A stretch of DNA of 64,000 bases from an uncultured Lachnospiraceae bacterium (GTDB lineage: Bacteria; Bacillota; Clostridia; Lachnospirales; Lachnospiraceae): the NCBI GenBank assembly GCA_900550475.1, contig URSA01000003.1:195893-259892 (forward strand), written 5' to 3'. The notes under the pieces were generated by a model that was not told where the DNA came from, did not search any database, and worked only from the letters and a program-made list of their open reading frames with translations. Made by a program: the position numbers and the translations under genes. Each line of letters starts with the position of its first letter. Position 1 is the first letter of the stretch. Shown here one piece after another: positions 1 through 8,522 of the stretch.

Positions 1-432
1 GGCGGCGCGTACGGCTGTATGTGCAGCTTCTCCCGTTTCGGCGACTGCTACTTTGTCTCTTACAGGGATCCAAATCTGAAGCGCACGCTGGATGTGTACG
101 AGGCGGCTGCGGATTATATTGCGGGCTTTGAGGCGGATGAGCGCACCATGACACAATTTATCATAGGGGCAGTCAGCGAGCTTGACATGCCCATGACAGC
201 TTCCGTGAGGGGACTGTATTCTCTGAGCGGATTTATGACCGGAATCACGGATGAGGACAGACAGAGGGAGCGGAATGAACTCCTGCAGACGACAGCGGAC
301 GATCTGCGCGGGACAGCCGCATATGTGCGCGCCTTCATGGAGGACGAGTGCCTGTGCGTGGTGGGAAATGCAGAAAAAATATCGGAGAGCGCAGCATTGT
401 TTGACCATGTTGAGAATCTTGTAAACGGCTGA
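1..432 (+). CDS. M16C-type zinc metallopeptidase (presequence protease-like), C-terminal fragment
   Basis: The reading frame is open from the first base, so the gene begins before the window; only about 143 C-terminal residues are present. The fragment starts with GGAYG, which in M16C/PreP-type peptidases sits in the C-terminal half, followed by an aromatic-rich strand and a helical end. The catalytic HxxEH region is not in view. Proteins of this family are large clamshell zinc peptidases that degrade oligopeptides. It ends 30 bases before a lipoprotein gene. The family call rests on the GGAYG context and the RDPNLKRTLDVYE-type sequence, so the exact subfamily is uncertain. Confidence 0.75.
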   Translation, partial: GGAYGCMCSFSRFGDCYFVSYRDPNLKRTLDVYEAAADYIAGFEADERTMTQFIIGAVSELDMPMTASVRGLYSLSGFMTGITDEDRQRERNELLQTTADDLRGTAAYVRAFMEDECLCVVGNAEKISESAALFDHVENLVNG

Positions 433-462
433 TACCGGCACAGACCGGGGAAGGAGGGTCAC

Positions 463-1569
463 ATGAACCTGAACAGAAGGAGAAAGGGAATTTATCTAAT
501 GTCTGCCGTACTGTTTGCGGCGATGCTCGCAGGCTGCGGCGCAAGCGATTCAAAGAGCGGCGCATACTATGCGGAGAACGGGGCGTCTTACGATTCCTAC
601 GGCGAAGACTATGCCACGGACGAGATCTACATGCCGCAGAGCGATACGGCGGCGTCCGGCACCGGGAGCACAAATGAGCAGGGAAGTGTCAGAGCGGGGA
701 GAAAGCTGATCAAAACAGCCAATTTTTCCGTGGAGACACTGCAGTTTGACGACCTCCTTGTCCATGTGCAGGATAAGACGGAGGAGCTGGGCGGCTATGT
801 GGAGAGCATGAACGTATATAACGGCAGCGCCTACAACCGCTACAATTATTCCTACTACGACACGGGCTACCGCAATGACAGAAGTGCGAGCCTGACGCTC
901 CGCATTCCTAGTGAGAACATGGATGCATTCCTGACCTATGTGGGGGAGAACAGCAATGTGACCAACCGCTCGGTGCAGGAGGTGGATGTGACGCTTGACT
1001 ACGTGGATCTGGAAAGCCACAAAAAGACCCTTCTTGCAGAGCAGGACAGACTGCTTGAGCTGATGGGGCAGGCGGAGACACTGGAGGACATCATCACGCT
1101 GGAATCCCGTCTCTCTGAGATACGCTATCAGATCGAGAGCATGGAGAGCAGGCTCAGAACCTACGACAATCAGATTACATACAGCACACTTTATCTGGAT
1201 ATTTCCGAGGTGGTGGAGCTGACACCGGTTCAGGTGGAGGAGAAGACCGTCTGGGAGCGCATCGGAGAGGGCTTTGTGAAGAGCCTGACCAACATCGGCA
1301 ACGGCTGCAGGGAGTTCTTTGTATGGTTTGTGGTGAGCCTGCCGTATCTATTGCTGATTGCACTGATCGTCTTTGTGATCGTGCGGGTCATCATGTTCAT
1401 TGCGAAAAGACAGGATAAGAAGAGAGAAAAGCGGATGGCGGCAATGGGAGGCACACAGCCGTACATGACGCCCTATCAGGGAGCCTATGCGCAGATGCCC
1501 TCCGGCGGACAGCCCACAGCGCCCGCACCCGCGCAGCCGGTGACGACGGAAAATAAAGAGCAGAAGTAA
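463..1569 (+). CDS. DUF4349 domain lipoprotein with C-terminal membrane anchor
   Basis: This 368-residue protein has a lipoprotein signal peptide with lipobox LAGC (Cys25), a low-complexity Ser/Tyr/Asp-rich stretch to about residue 75, a DUF4349-like region (about 80-265) with a coiled-coil segment near residues 185-235, one hydrophobic membrane segment (about 285-312), and a basic tail followed by a Pro/Gln/Ala-rich end. A lipid anchor plus a downstream membrane segment suggests a protein tethered twice to the outer face of the membrane. The ATG follows AAGGAGGG with good spacing. It sits between the M16C peptidase and era, probably co-transcribed. The function of DUF4349 is not known to me, and no enzymatic motif is visible. 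Confidence 0.85.
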   Translation: MNLNRRRKGIYLMSAVLFAAMLAGCGASDSKSGAYYAENGASYDSYGEDYATDEIYMPQSDTAASGTGSTNEQGSVRAGRKLIKTANFSVETLQFDDLLVHVQDKTEELGGYVESMNVYNGSAYNRYNYSYYDTGYRNDRSASLTLRIPSENMDAFLTYVGENSNVTNRSVQEVDVTLDYVDLESHKKTLLAEQDRLLELMGQAETLEDIITLESRLSEIRYQIESMESRLRTYDNQITYSTLYLDISEVVELTPVQVEEKTVWERIGEGFVKSLTNIGNGCREFFVWFVVSLPYLLLIALIVFVIVRVIMFIAKRQDKKREKRMAAMGGTQPYMTPYQGAYAQMPSGGQPTAPAPAQPVTTENKEQK

Positions 1570-1600
1570 AGGCGGGGCATCCCGCCGGACGGAGATTGAC

Positions 1601-2512
1601 ATGGAACAGAATGCAGCATTCAAATCGGGTTTCGCAACCCTGATCGGCAGACCGAATGTGGGAAAATCCACTCTGATGAACTGCCTGATCGGACAGAAGA
1701 TTGCGATCACATCCAATAAACCGCAGACCACAAGAAACAGGATCCAGACGGTCTATACCTCTGAGGAGGGACAGATCGTGTTTCTGGACACGCCCGGCAT
1801 TCACAAGGCGAAGAACAAGCTGGGCGACTATATGGTAGGGGTGGCGGAAAAGACCATGTCGGAGGTTGATGTGATCCTCTGGCTGGTGGAGCCGTCCAAT
1901 TTTATCGGCGCAGGCGAGAGACATATCATTGAGCAGTTACAGAAAACCGCAACGCCCGTGATTCTTGTGATCAACAAGATCGACACGGTGAAGCGGGAGC
2001 AGCTTCTGGAATATATCGACACCTACCGTAAGGAATATGATTTTGCGGAGATCGTTCCGGTGTCCGCCCTGAAAGCGGAAAATACGGAGGAGCTCATCAA
2101 GTGCATTATGAAATATCTTCCCTACGGTCCGGCGTTCTATGATGAGGACACGGTCACGGATCAGCCCATGCGCCAGATCGTGGCGGAGTTAATCCGGGAG
2201 AAGGCGCTGCGGCTCCTCGAGGAGGAGATTCCCCACGGCGTCGCCGTCAGCATCGAGAGCATGAAGTTTAGGAAAAACATTGTGGACATTGAGGCGACCA
2301 TCGTCTGCGAGCGGGATTCCCACAAGGGAATCATCATCGGAAAGGGCGGCAGCATGTTGAAAAGGATCGGCTCCATGGCGCGGCCGGAGATCGAGGATAT
2401 GTTGGAAAAACAGGTGAATCTGCAGCTCTGGGTGAAGGTGAAAAAGGATTGGCGGGACAGCGATTTCCTTCTCAAAAATTTCGGCTACAACGAAAAAGAT
2501 ACCAGAAGCTGA
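1601..2512 (+). CDS. era: GTPase Era
   Basis: Era is an essential GTPase that binds 16S rRNA and helps mature the 30S subunit. The 303 residues are the normal family length. Visible motifs are the P-loop GRPNVGKS (residues 16-23), the G2 threonine region QTTRNR, G3 DTPG in FLDTPGIHK, G4 NKID, and a C-terminal KH RNA-binding domain with the GKGG loop near residue 245. The neighbours downstream (YqzL-like, recO, glycyl-tRNA synthetase) match the usual Firmicute order. The ATG has a purine-rich ribosome site (GGAG) a short distance upstream. Confidence 0.98.
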   Translation: MEQNAAFKSGFATLIGRPNVGKSTLMNCLIGQKIAITSNKPQTTRNRIQTVYTSEEGQIVFLDTPGIHKAKNKLGDYMVGVAEKTMSEVDVILWLVEPSNFIGAGERHIIEQLQKTATPVILVINKIDTVKREQLLEYIDTYRKEYDFAEIVPVSALKAENTEELIKCIMKYLPYGPAFYDEDTVTDQPMRQIVAELIREKALRLLEEEIPHGVAVSIESMKFRKNIVDIEATIVCERDSHKGIIIGKGGSMLKRIGSMARPEIEDMLEKQVNLQLWVKVKKDWRDSDFLLKNFGYNEKDTRS

Positions 2513-2574
2513 CGCATAGAAAATGAAAATCGGCGAACCCTAATGACGAGGAAACACACAAAAGGGGGAGCAGG

Positions 2575-2763
2575 ATGAACGGCGAAAATTACTGGAAGCA
2601 ATTTGAAGAAAGCGGCAGCGTTGCGGATTATCTGGCTTACGCCAGGGGAAAGGCACAGGAGAACCCGCGGACGGCGGGTCTTGTGGCGGGAGAGTATCCT
2701 TATGCAGGATATATGTTTTGTGACAGGAATGGTGATCAGCCAGACCCCTGTCGGGGAATATGA
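2575..2763 (+). CDS. YqzL-like small protein
   Basis: This 62-residue ORF is preceded by a strong GGGGGAG ribosome site at ideal spacing. Its N-terminus (NYWKQFEESGSVADYL) has the W-K-x-F ... G-x-x-x-x-YL pattern of the YqzL family, small proteins encoded between era and recO in Bacillus. The C-terminal part (YAGYMFCDRNGDQPDP) is extra relative to Bacillus YqzL. It lies exactly in the era-recO interval, and its last 62 bases overlap the likely recO start in another frame, suggesting translational coupling. The function is unknown; the family assignment is from memory of the motif and synteny. Confidence 0.7.
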   Translation: MNGENYWKQFEESGSVADYLAYARGKAQENPRTAGLVAGEYPYAGYMFCDRNGDQPDPCRGI

Positions 2764-3352
2764 CAGAAGAATCTGTATACTTACAAAAGAGAGAGGGAAG
2801 ATTTCTGCCTTTGCGAAAGGTGCAAGACGGCCCACCAGCCGTTTTACGGCGGCAACCAACCCTTTTTCTTTTGGCAGGTTCAAGCTGTTTGAGGGAAAAA
2901 ACTCCTATAATGTTGCGGAGGCTGACATCAGTCAGTATTTCGAGGAGCTCCGCTCGGATTACATATGCGCCTATTACGGTATGTATTTTCTGGAGGTCGC
3001 GGATTACTACACCAGAGAGAACAACGACGAGAGGGAGATGCTGAAGCTTTTGTACCAGAGCCTGCGCGCCCTGCTTGTGCCGGTGCTTCCAAACCCGCTT
3101 GTGAGAGCCGTGTTTGAATTGAAGGCGATTGCGGTGAACGGGGAGTACCCCGGTGTTCCGAAAGACCGGAAGTGGAACGGATCCACGGAATATGCGCTTA
3201 CATACATTGCACAGAGCAGCATTGAGAAGCTGTATACCTTCACGGTGACACCGGAGGTGCTTGCGGAACTTACGGAGGTTGCGGGAGAATATCGCAGACG
3301 ATTTATGGATCACCCGTTCAAAAGTCTGCAAATATTAGAAACTCTTTGTTGA
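2702..3352 (+). CDS. recO: DNA repair protein RecO
   Basis: RecO loads RecA with RecR during recombinational repair. The N-terminal OB-fold pattern is clear: a GMVISQTPVGEYDRRICILT strand pair, then ERGKISAFAKGARRPTSR, matching the family consensus. The open frame reaches back to 2603, but the ATG at 2702 puts the conserved Gly at residue 9 as in other RecO proteins and has GGGAGAG upstream. The upstream codons translate to a basic, non-conserved string and overlap the YqzL-like frame. At 216 residues it is shorter than the roughly 240-255 usual in Firmicutes, and no CxxC zinc pair is visible in the C-terminal domain. Confidence 0.9.
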   Translation: MQDICFVTGMVISQTPVGEYDRRICILTKERGKISAFAKGARRPTSRFTAATNPFSFGRFKLFEGKNSYNVAEADISQYFEELRSDYICAYYGMYFLEVADYYTRENNDEREMLKLLYQSLRALLVPVLPNPLVRAVFELKAIAVNGEYPGVPKDRKWNGSTEYALTYIAQSSIEKLYTFTVTPEVLAELTEVAGEYRRRFMDHPFKSLQILETLC

Positions 3353-3377
3353 AAAACCAAAATAAGTTCGCTATAAT
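3349..3377 (+). promoter_or_regulatory. Sigma-A-type promoter (TTGAAA / TATAAT)
   Basis: TTGAAA (3349-3354) and TATAAT (3372-3377) are separated by exactly 17 bases. The -35 box overlaps the recO stop codon. Transcription would start near 3385 and cover the lipoprotein gene and the glycyl-tRNA synthetase gene. Confidence 0.75.
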
Positions 3378-3431
3378 AAAGAATGGTGTCTTAAAACCAA
3401 AAGAAAAAAATGTGTTTAAAAGGAGATATTT

Positions 3432-4022
3432 ATGGGGAAAAGAAGATGGACGGGTGTGACCGGAGCGGCTCTGCTCCTTTCGTTTGCAATGTTGCTTTCC
3501 GGCTGTGCCGGGAATAGCAGCAGGGAACCGGAGACAGGTGTGAAGATTGGCGCGGACGGGGAGATTACCGCGAAGATTGTGGAGTCCTTTGACAAGGAGT
3601 ATTACACCGAGGAAGGGCTTGAACAGTTCATCCGGGAAGAAATGCAGGCCTACGGTAAGGGGAGAATATCGGCAATCGGAATCGATCGGAGAGACGACGG
3701 GGCAACGGTGAGTGTCGGTATGCGGTATGGGTCGGCAGAGGACTATGCGGCGTTCAATGAAGTGACGTTCTTCTACGGAACCGTGGAACAGGCGCAGGCG
3801 GAGGGGTATTCCCTGGATACGGCGCTTGTCAATGCGAAGGGCGCGAGTGTGCAGGGCGGGGCGGATGCCCTGGCGGGAAAGCATGTGGTGATTTTTTCAG
3901 AAACCATGCTGGTGACGGTTCCGACGAAGGTCTTATACCGGAGCGAGGGAAGTACGCTGGTTGACAGCAAAAGCGTCAGGGCGTCGGGTGACGGCGGGCT
4001 GACTTATGTGATCATAAAATAG
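3432..4022 (+). CDS. Hypothetical lipoprotein between recO and glycyl-tRNA synthetase
   Basis: This 196-residue protein has a type II signal peptide with lipobox LSGC (Cys25), then a short polar linker and an alpha/beta-looking domain with no motif I recognise. The start ATG has AAAGGAGAT upstream. It lies 14 bases before the glycyl-tRNA synthetase start codon, so the two are very probably co-transcribed from the promoter at 3349-3377, although nothing in the sequence ties it to translation. It may be a lineage-specific surface protein that happens to sit in the operon. The function is unknown. Confidence 0.8.
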   Translation: MGKRRWTGVTGAALLLSFAMLLSGCAGNSSREPETGVKIGADGEITAKIVESFDKEYYTEEGLEQFIREEMQAYGKGRISAIGIDRRDDGATVSVGMRYGSAEDYAAFNEVTFFYGTVEQAQAEGYSLDTALVNAKGASVQGGADALAGKHVVIFSETMLVTVPTKVLYRSEGSTLVDSKSVRASGDGGLTYVIIK

Positions 4023-4035
4023 GAGGAGAACTATT

Positions 4036-5424
4036 ATGGAAAAGACAATGGACAAGATCGTAGCGCTGGCAAAGGCAAGGGGCTTTGTATATCCCGGCTC
4101 CGAAATTTACGGAGGACTTGCCAACACATGGGATTACGGCAATCTTGGAGTGGAACTGAAAAATAATGTGAAGAAGGCATGGTGGCAGAAATTCATCACG
4201 GAAAACCCCTACAACGTAGGCGTGGACTGTGCCATCCTGATGAATCCCCAGACATGGGTTGCCAGTGGACATCTGGGCGGTTTCTCCGACCCGTTGATGG
4301 ACTGTAAGGAATGTCATGAGAGGTTCCGTGCGGATAAGCTGATCGAGGATTTCTGCGCAGAGAACGGCATCACGCTTGAGGAGAGCGTGGATGCATGGTC
4401 TCAGGAGCAGATGAAAAACTTCGTGGAGGAGCACAATATTCCCTGCCCGACCTGCGGCAAGCACAATTTCACGGACATCAGACAGTTCAACCTGATGTTC
4501 AAGACCTTTCAGGGCGTTACCGAGGATGCAAAGAATACGGTGTATCTGCGTCCCGAGACCGCACAGGGTATTTTCGTAAACTTCAAGAATGTGCAGCGTA
4601 CCTCCAGAAAGAAGATTCCTTTCGGCATCGGTCAGATCGGAAAGTCTTTCCGTAACGAGATCACGCCGGGCAACTTTACGTTCAGAACCAGAGAGTTTGA
4701 GCAGATGGAGCTTGAGTTCTTCTGCGAGCCGGGCACCGATCTGGAATGGTTCCAGTACTGGAGAGCCTTCTGCCGTGACTGGCTTCTGTCACTGGGCATG
4801 AAGGAGGAGGAGATGCGTCTGCGTGACCACTCTCCGGAGGAGCTTTGCTTCTACAGCAAGGGCACGACGGATATCGAGTTCCTGTTTCCGTTCGGCTGGG
4901 GTGAGCTCTGGGGCATTGCGGACAGAACCGACTATGACCTGACCCAGCATGCAAACCTGTCCGGTCAGGATATGACCTATTTTGACGATACCAAGAATGA
5001 GAAATACATACCTTATGTAATTGAACCTTCTTTGGGCGCAGACCGCGTGGTGCTTGCATTCCTGTGTGCTGCCTACGACGAGGAGGAGCTGGAGGGCGGT
5101 GACATGCGTACCGTGCTTCGTTTCCATCCGGCGCTTGCACCGGTGAAGATCGGTGTGCTGCCGCTTTCCAAGAAGCTGAACGAGGGCGCCGAGAAGGTCT
5201 ATACGCAGCTCTGCAGGAAGTATAACTGCGAGTTCGACGACAGAGGCGCGATCGGAAAGAGATACCGCCGTCAGGATGAGATCGGTACGCCTTTCTGCAT
5301 CACTTACGACTTTGATTCCGAGACGGACGGCTGTGTCACGGTGCGTTTCCGCGATTCCATGGAGCAGGAGCGCGTAGCCATTGCAGATCTGGATGCATAC
5401 TTTGCAGACAAATTCACGTTTTAA
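4036..5424 (+). CDS. glyQS: Glycyl-tRNA synthetase, single-chain alpha2 type
   Basis: This class II synthetase charges tRNA-Gly. The 462 residues match the homodimeric form, not the alpha2beta2 GlyQ/GlyS form. The start motif ARGFVYPGSEIYGG, motif 2-like FRNEITPGNFTFRTREFEQME, and motif 3-like EPSLGADRVVLAFL are visible, and a C-terminal anticodon-binding domain follows (from about residue 360, with PVKIGVLPLSKK). An inserted CxxC zinc-like pair (CKECHER, CPTCGKHN) lies between residues 90 and 145. The start codon follows AGGAGGA. It is co-directional with alaS, 12 bases downstream. Confidence 0.97.
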   Translation: MEKTMDKIVALAKARGFVYPGSEIYGGLANTWDYGNLGVELKNNVKKAWWQKFITENPYNVGVDCAILMNPQTWVASGHLGGFSDPLMDCKECHERFRADKLIEDFCAENGITLEESVDAWSQEQMKNFVEEHNIPCPTCGKHNFTDIRQFNLMFKTFQGVTEDAKNTVYLRPETAQGIFVNFKNVQRTSRKKIPFGIGQIGKSFRNEITPGNFTFRTREFEQMELEFFCEPGTDLEWFQYWRAFCRDWLLSLGMKEEEMRLRDHSPEELCFYSKGTTDIEFLFPFGWGELWGIADRTDYDLTQHANLSGQDMTYFDDTKNEKYIPYVIEPSLGADRVVLAFLCAAYDEEELEGGDMRTVLRFHPALAPVKIGVLPLSKKLNEGAEKVYTQLCRKYNCEFDDRGAIGKRYRRQDEIGTPFCITYDFDSETDGCVTVRFRDSMEQERVAIADLDAYFADKFTF

Positions 5425-5436
5425 TTGGAGGATCAG

Positions 5437-8094
5437 ATGAAACAATTCACTTCAGAAGAATTAAGAACGGCGTGGAAGCAGTTTTATATCGAGAGAGGAC
5501 ATGTGGATGTGGGAGCGGTATCTCTGGTATCCGACGGCTCCACCGGCGTTCTTTTCAATGTGGCGGGCATGCAGCCCCTGATGCCCTACCTGTTAGGGCA
5601 GAAGCATCCTCTCGGAACAAGGCTCTGCAACGTGCAGGGCTGTGTCCGCACGAACGATATCGATTCCGTGGGCGACAAGAGCCATGTCACCTTCTTTGAG
5701 ATGATGGGAAGCTGGAGCCTTGGAGATTACTTCAAGGAGGACAGGTGCAAATGGAGCTTTGAGCTTCTGACGCAGGTGCTCGGCTTCGATGCGGAGCACC
5801 TTGCCGCAACCGTGTTTGCGGGGGATGAGAATGCGCCCAGAGACGAGGAGGGTGCAAAATACCGCATTGCTTCCGGCTTTAAGAAAGAACATATTTACTA
5901 TCTGCCCGCTGAGGACAACTGGTGGGGACTGGAGTACGGCCCCTGCGGCCCGGACAGCGAGATGTTCTATATCGCGGACAAGCCGGACTGCGGCCCGGAT
6001 TGCGGACCCGGCTGTCATTGTGGCAAGTACACCGAGCTTGGAAACGATGTTTTCATGCAGTACGAGAAGCACCATGACGGCTCCCTGACGCCTCTGAAAC
6101 AGAAAAATGTGGATACCGGCTGGGGACTTGAGAGAATTCTGGCGTTCTTAAACGGAACGAAGGATGTGTACCGCACGGATCTCTTCGCCCCCATCATCGC
6201 CTATGTGGAGAAGGTGTCGGGACATCAGTACGATGCGGATGAGAAAATGACCCGATCCATGAGAGTGCTGTCCGATCATCTGCGCACCAGCGTAATGCTG
6301 ATCGGAGATGAGGCAAAGCTTCTTCCCTCTAACGCCGGCGCAGGCTATGTGCTTCGCAGACTGATCCGCCGCGCAGTGCGCCACGGAAGAATTTTGGGGC
6401 TTACCACGGACAACCTGCTTACGATCGCAGGTATGTATATTGATGATATTTATGCAAAGAGCTATCCTCGCCTTGTGAAAAACAGAGAGTTCATTCTCTC
6501 GGAATTGAAGAAGGAGATCACCCGCTTTGAGAGCACTCTCGAGAACGGCATGAAGGAGTTTAAAAAGATTCTGGACGAGAAGCGCGAGAGGGGCGAAAAT
6601 GCCATTGACGGAGACAGCGCGTTCTATCTCTATGACACCTTTGGCTTCCCTATTGAACTGACGGTGGAACTTGCGGACGAAGAGGGACTGACGGTGGATG
6701 AGACCGGATTTACAGCCGCCATGGAAGCACAGAAGCAGAAGGCAAGGGATAACCAGAACTTCTCCGCAAAGCTGACGGTGGGTGCAGGGGTGTTTGATGC
6801 ACTTCCCGATACGGTTGTAAGTGAGTTTACAGGCTATGACGGCATTGGGACGGAAAGCAGGATTGTTGCAGCTGCATCCGAAACGGAAATGAAGCAGGAA
6901 CTTGCTGCCGGGGAATCCGGAACGATTGTGACGGAAAAGACGCCTTTCTATGCCACCATGGGCGGACAGAAGGCGGATAAGGGTGTCATTACCACAAAGG
7001 ACGGCGTGTTTGAGGTGGAGGACACCGTGAAGCTGTTAAATGGCAGAATCATCGGTCATGTGGGCAAGGTGGTAAAGGGCGTTTTGAAGACAGGAGACAA
7101 TGCCCTGCTGCAGGTGGATGCCGCAAACCGTGCGGACACCTGCAAGAACCACAGTGCGACGCATCTGTTGCAGAGCGCGCTCAGACAGGTGCTGGGTTCC
7201 CATGTGGAGCAGGCAGGCTCCTATGTGGACAGCGAGAGGCTGCGTTTCGATTTCAGCCATTCCGCACCCATGACATCCGAGGAGATCGCCAGGACGGAGG
7301 AGATTGTAAACAGCAGGATCACAGCGGCGCTTCCGGTTGTCACCAGGGTGATGTCCTTGGAGGAGGCGAAGAAGACAGGCGCGATGGCACTGTTCGGAGA
7401 AAAGTACGGCGAGAGCGTGCGCGTGGTGTCCATGGGAGACTTCTCCACGGAGCTGTGCGGCGGTACGCATGTGGGAAATACGGCGCAGATTGCAGTATTC
7501 AAGATCGTATCGGAGAGCGGTGTTGCAGCCGGTGTGCGCAGAATTGAGGCACTCACGGGAAGCGGAGTTATCGCTTACTACAAACAGATGGAAGAGAAGC
7601 TGCTTTCCGCAGCCAAGGCAGTCAGGACCACGCCGGATACGTTGGTGGAGAAGTGCGAACACCTGATGGCAGAATTGAAGAGCTTACAGAGCGAGAACGA
7701 GGCGTTGAAGGCAAAGGCTGCAAAGGAAGCGCTGGGCGATGTGATGGATCGCGTCGTGGAAGTGAAGGGCGTGAAGCTCCTTGCAAGCAGCGTGGACAAT
7801 GTGGACATGAACGGACTGCGCGATCTGGGCGATTCCCTGAAGGAGAAGCTGGGCGAGGGCGTTGTGGTGCTTCTTTCCGCAAAGGACGGCAAGGTGAGCA
7901 TGGTGGCGATGGCAACGGACGGCGCCATTGCGAAGGGTGCGCACGCAGGAAATCTGATCAAGGGCATTGCCGCACTGGTAGGCGGCGGTGGCGGCGGCAG
8001 ACCCAATATGGCGCAGGCCGGAGGAAAGAATCCCGCAGGCATTTCCGCGGCGATTGCCGAGACGGAAAAAGTGCTTGCAGGCATGCTTTCGTAA
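5437..8094 (+). CDS. alaS: Alanyl-tRNA synthetase
   Basis: AlaS charges tRNA-Ala and edits Ser/Gly mischarging. The 885-residue protein is full length: a class II catalytic domain with an added Cys-rich insert (CGPDCGPGCHCG, near residues 186-197), a tRNA-recognition helical part, an editing domain with HSATHLL (near 570) and CGGTHVG (near 676), and a C-terminal coiled coil plus DHHA1 domain with the Gly-rich VGGGGGGRPNMAQAGG. The frame opens at TTG 5425, but ATG 5437 has GGAGG at the right distance and gives the conserved MKQFTSEELR start. It follows glyQS by 12 bases. Confidence 0.97.
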   Translation: MKQFTSEELRTAWKQFYIERGHVDVGAVSLVSDGSTGVLFNVAGMQPLMPYLLGQKHPLGTRLCNVQGCVRTNDIDSVGDKSHVTFFEMMGSWSLGDYFKEDRCKWSFELLTQVLGFDAEHLAATVFAGDENAPRDEEGAKYRIASGFKKEHIYYLPAEDNWWGLEYGPCGPDSEMFYIADKPDCGPDCGPGCHCGKYTELGNDVFMQYEKHHDGSLTPLKQKNVDTGWGLERILAFLNGTKDVYRTDLFAPIIAYVEKVSGHQYDADEKMTRSMRVLSDHLRTSVMLIGDEAKLLPSNAGAGYVLRRLIRRAVRHGRILGLTTDNLLTIAGMYIDDIYAKSYPRLVKNREFILSELKKEITRFESTLENGMKEFKKILDEKRERGENAIDGDSAFYLYDTFGFPIELTVELADEEGLTVDETGFTAAMEAQKQKARDNQNFSAKLTVGAGVFDALPDTVVSEFTGYDGIGTESRIVAAASETEMKQELAAGESGTIVTEKTPFYATMGGQKADKGVITTKDGVFEVEDTVKLLNGRIIGHVGKVVKGVLKTGDNALLQVDAANRADTCKNHSATHLLQSALRQVLGSHVEQAGSYVDSERLRFDFSHSAPMTSEEIARTEEIVNSRITAALPVVTRVMSLEEAKKTGAMALFGEKYGESVRVVSMGDFSTELCGGTHVGNTAQIAVFKIVSESGVAAGVRRIEALTGSGVIAYYKQMEEKLLSAAKAVRTTPDTLVEKCEHLMAELKSLQSENEALKAKAAKEALGDVMDRVVEVKGVKLLASSVDNVDMNGLRDLGDSLKEKLGEGVVVLLSAKDGKVSMVAMATDGAIAKGAHAGNLIKGIAALVGGGGGGRPNMAQAGGKNPAGISAAIAETEKVLAGMLS

Positions 8095-8131
8095 AAATAA
8101 GCAAAAAATTTTGCCGACATAAAAAAAGTAG

Positions 8132-8159
8132 TTGACGCTGACTGATTTTATGATATAAT
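8132..8159 (+). promoter_or_regulatory. rpsU promoter (TTGACG / extended TATAAT)
   Basis: TTGACG (8132-8137) and TATAAT (8154-8159) are 16 bases apart, with a TGA just before the -10 box forming an extended -10. The promoter lies between alaS and rpsU and predicts a start near 8166, giving a leader of about 100 bases. Confidence 0.85.
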
Positions 8160-8170
8160 GTGTATTGTGT

Positions 8171-8219
8171 ATGCGGGCTGTAACCAAAGTGATGGCCGGT
8201 TGCACATATTAACCCGTAT
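8171..8219 (+). promoter_or_regulatory. Two-helix structured leader of rpsU
   Basis: An outer helix pairs ATGCGGG (8171-8177) with CCCGTAT (8213-8219). An inner helix pairs TGTAACC (8179-8185) with GGTTGCA (8198-8204). Each has seven pairs with one G-U wobble. The structure begins a few bases after the predicted transcription start and ends 45 bases before the rpsU ATG. There is no T-run, so it is not a terminator. A role in autoregulation by S21 is inference. Confidence 0.55.
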
Positions 8220-8264
8220 CAGTCGTGTTGCTTGAAGGGACTGAAGGGAGGTCAGGGTGTAGTT

Positions 8265-8441
8265 ATGTCAAACGTAATCGTAAAAGAGAACGAGACTTTA
8301 GACAGCGCGTTACGTCGTTTCAAGAGAAGCTGTGCGAAGGCAGGTATCCAGCAGGAGATCCGCAAGAGAGAGCATTATGAGAAACCAAGTGTAAGACGTA
8401 AGAAGAAGTCTGAAGCGGCAAGAAAGCGTAAATATAACTAA
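8265..8441 (+). CDS. rpsU: 30S ribosomal protein S21
   Basis: The 58-residue, highly basic protein has the typical start SNVIVKENETLDSALRRFKR and the C-terminal Arg/Lys-rich tail RRKKKSEAARKRKYN. S21 is a small-subunit protein near the anti-Shine-Dalgarno end of 16S rRNA. An upstream TTG extends the frame but is not conserved. The ATG at 8265 matches the family start, with GGGAGG 13 bases upstream, a rather long spacing. It has its own promoter and a structured leader, so it is expressed separately from alaS. Confidence 0.98.
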   Translation: MSNVIVKENETLDSALRRFKRSCAKAGIQQEIRKREHYEKPSVRRKKKSEAARKRKYN

Positions 8442-8452
8442 GAAAATCAGAA

Positions 8453-8490
8453 AAGTCCTTGGTCATCTCGATCCGGGACTTCTGTATTTT
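8453..8490 (+). terminator. Weak terminator-like hairpin after rpsU
   Basis: AAGTCC (8453-8458) pairs with GGACTT (8476-8481), followed by a broken T-rich run. The stem is only six pairs with a long loop, so termination is likely partial. Confidence 0.35.
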
Positions 8491-8522
8491 TACGCTGTGT
8501 TTTATGAGGAGAGGGAAAAAGC

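Noticed and set aside
2603..2701. N-terminal extension of recO
   Set aside because: The codons give a basic non-conserved string and overlap the YqzL-like gene; ATG 2702 matches the RecO family start.
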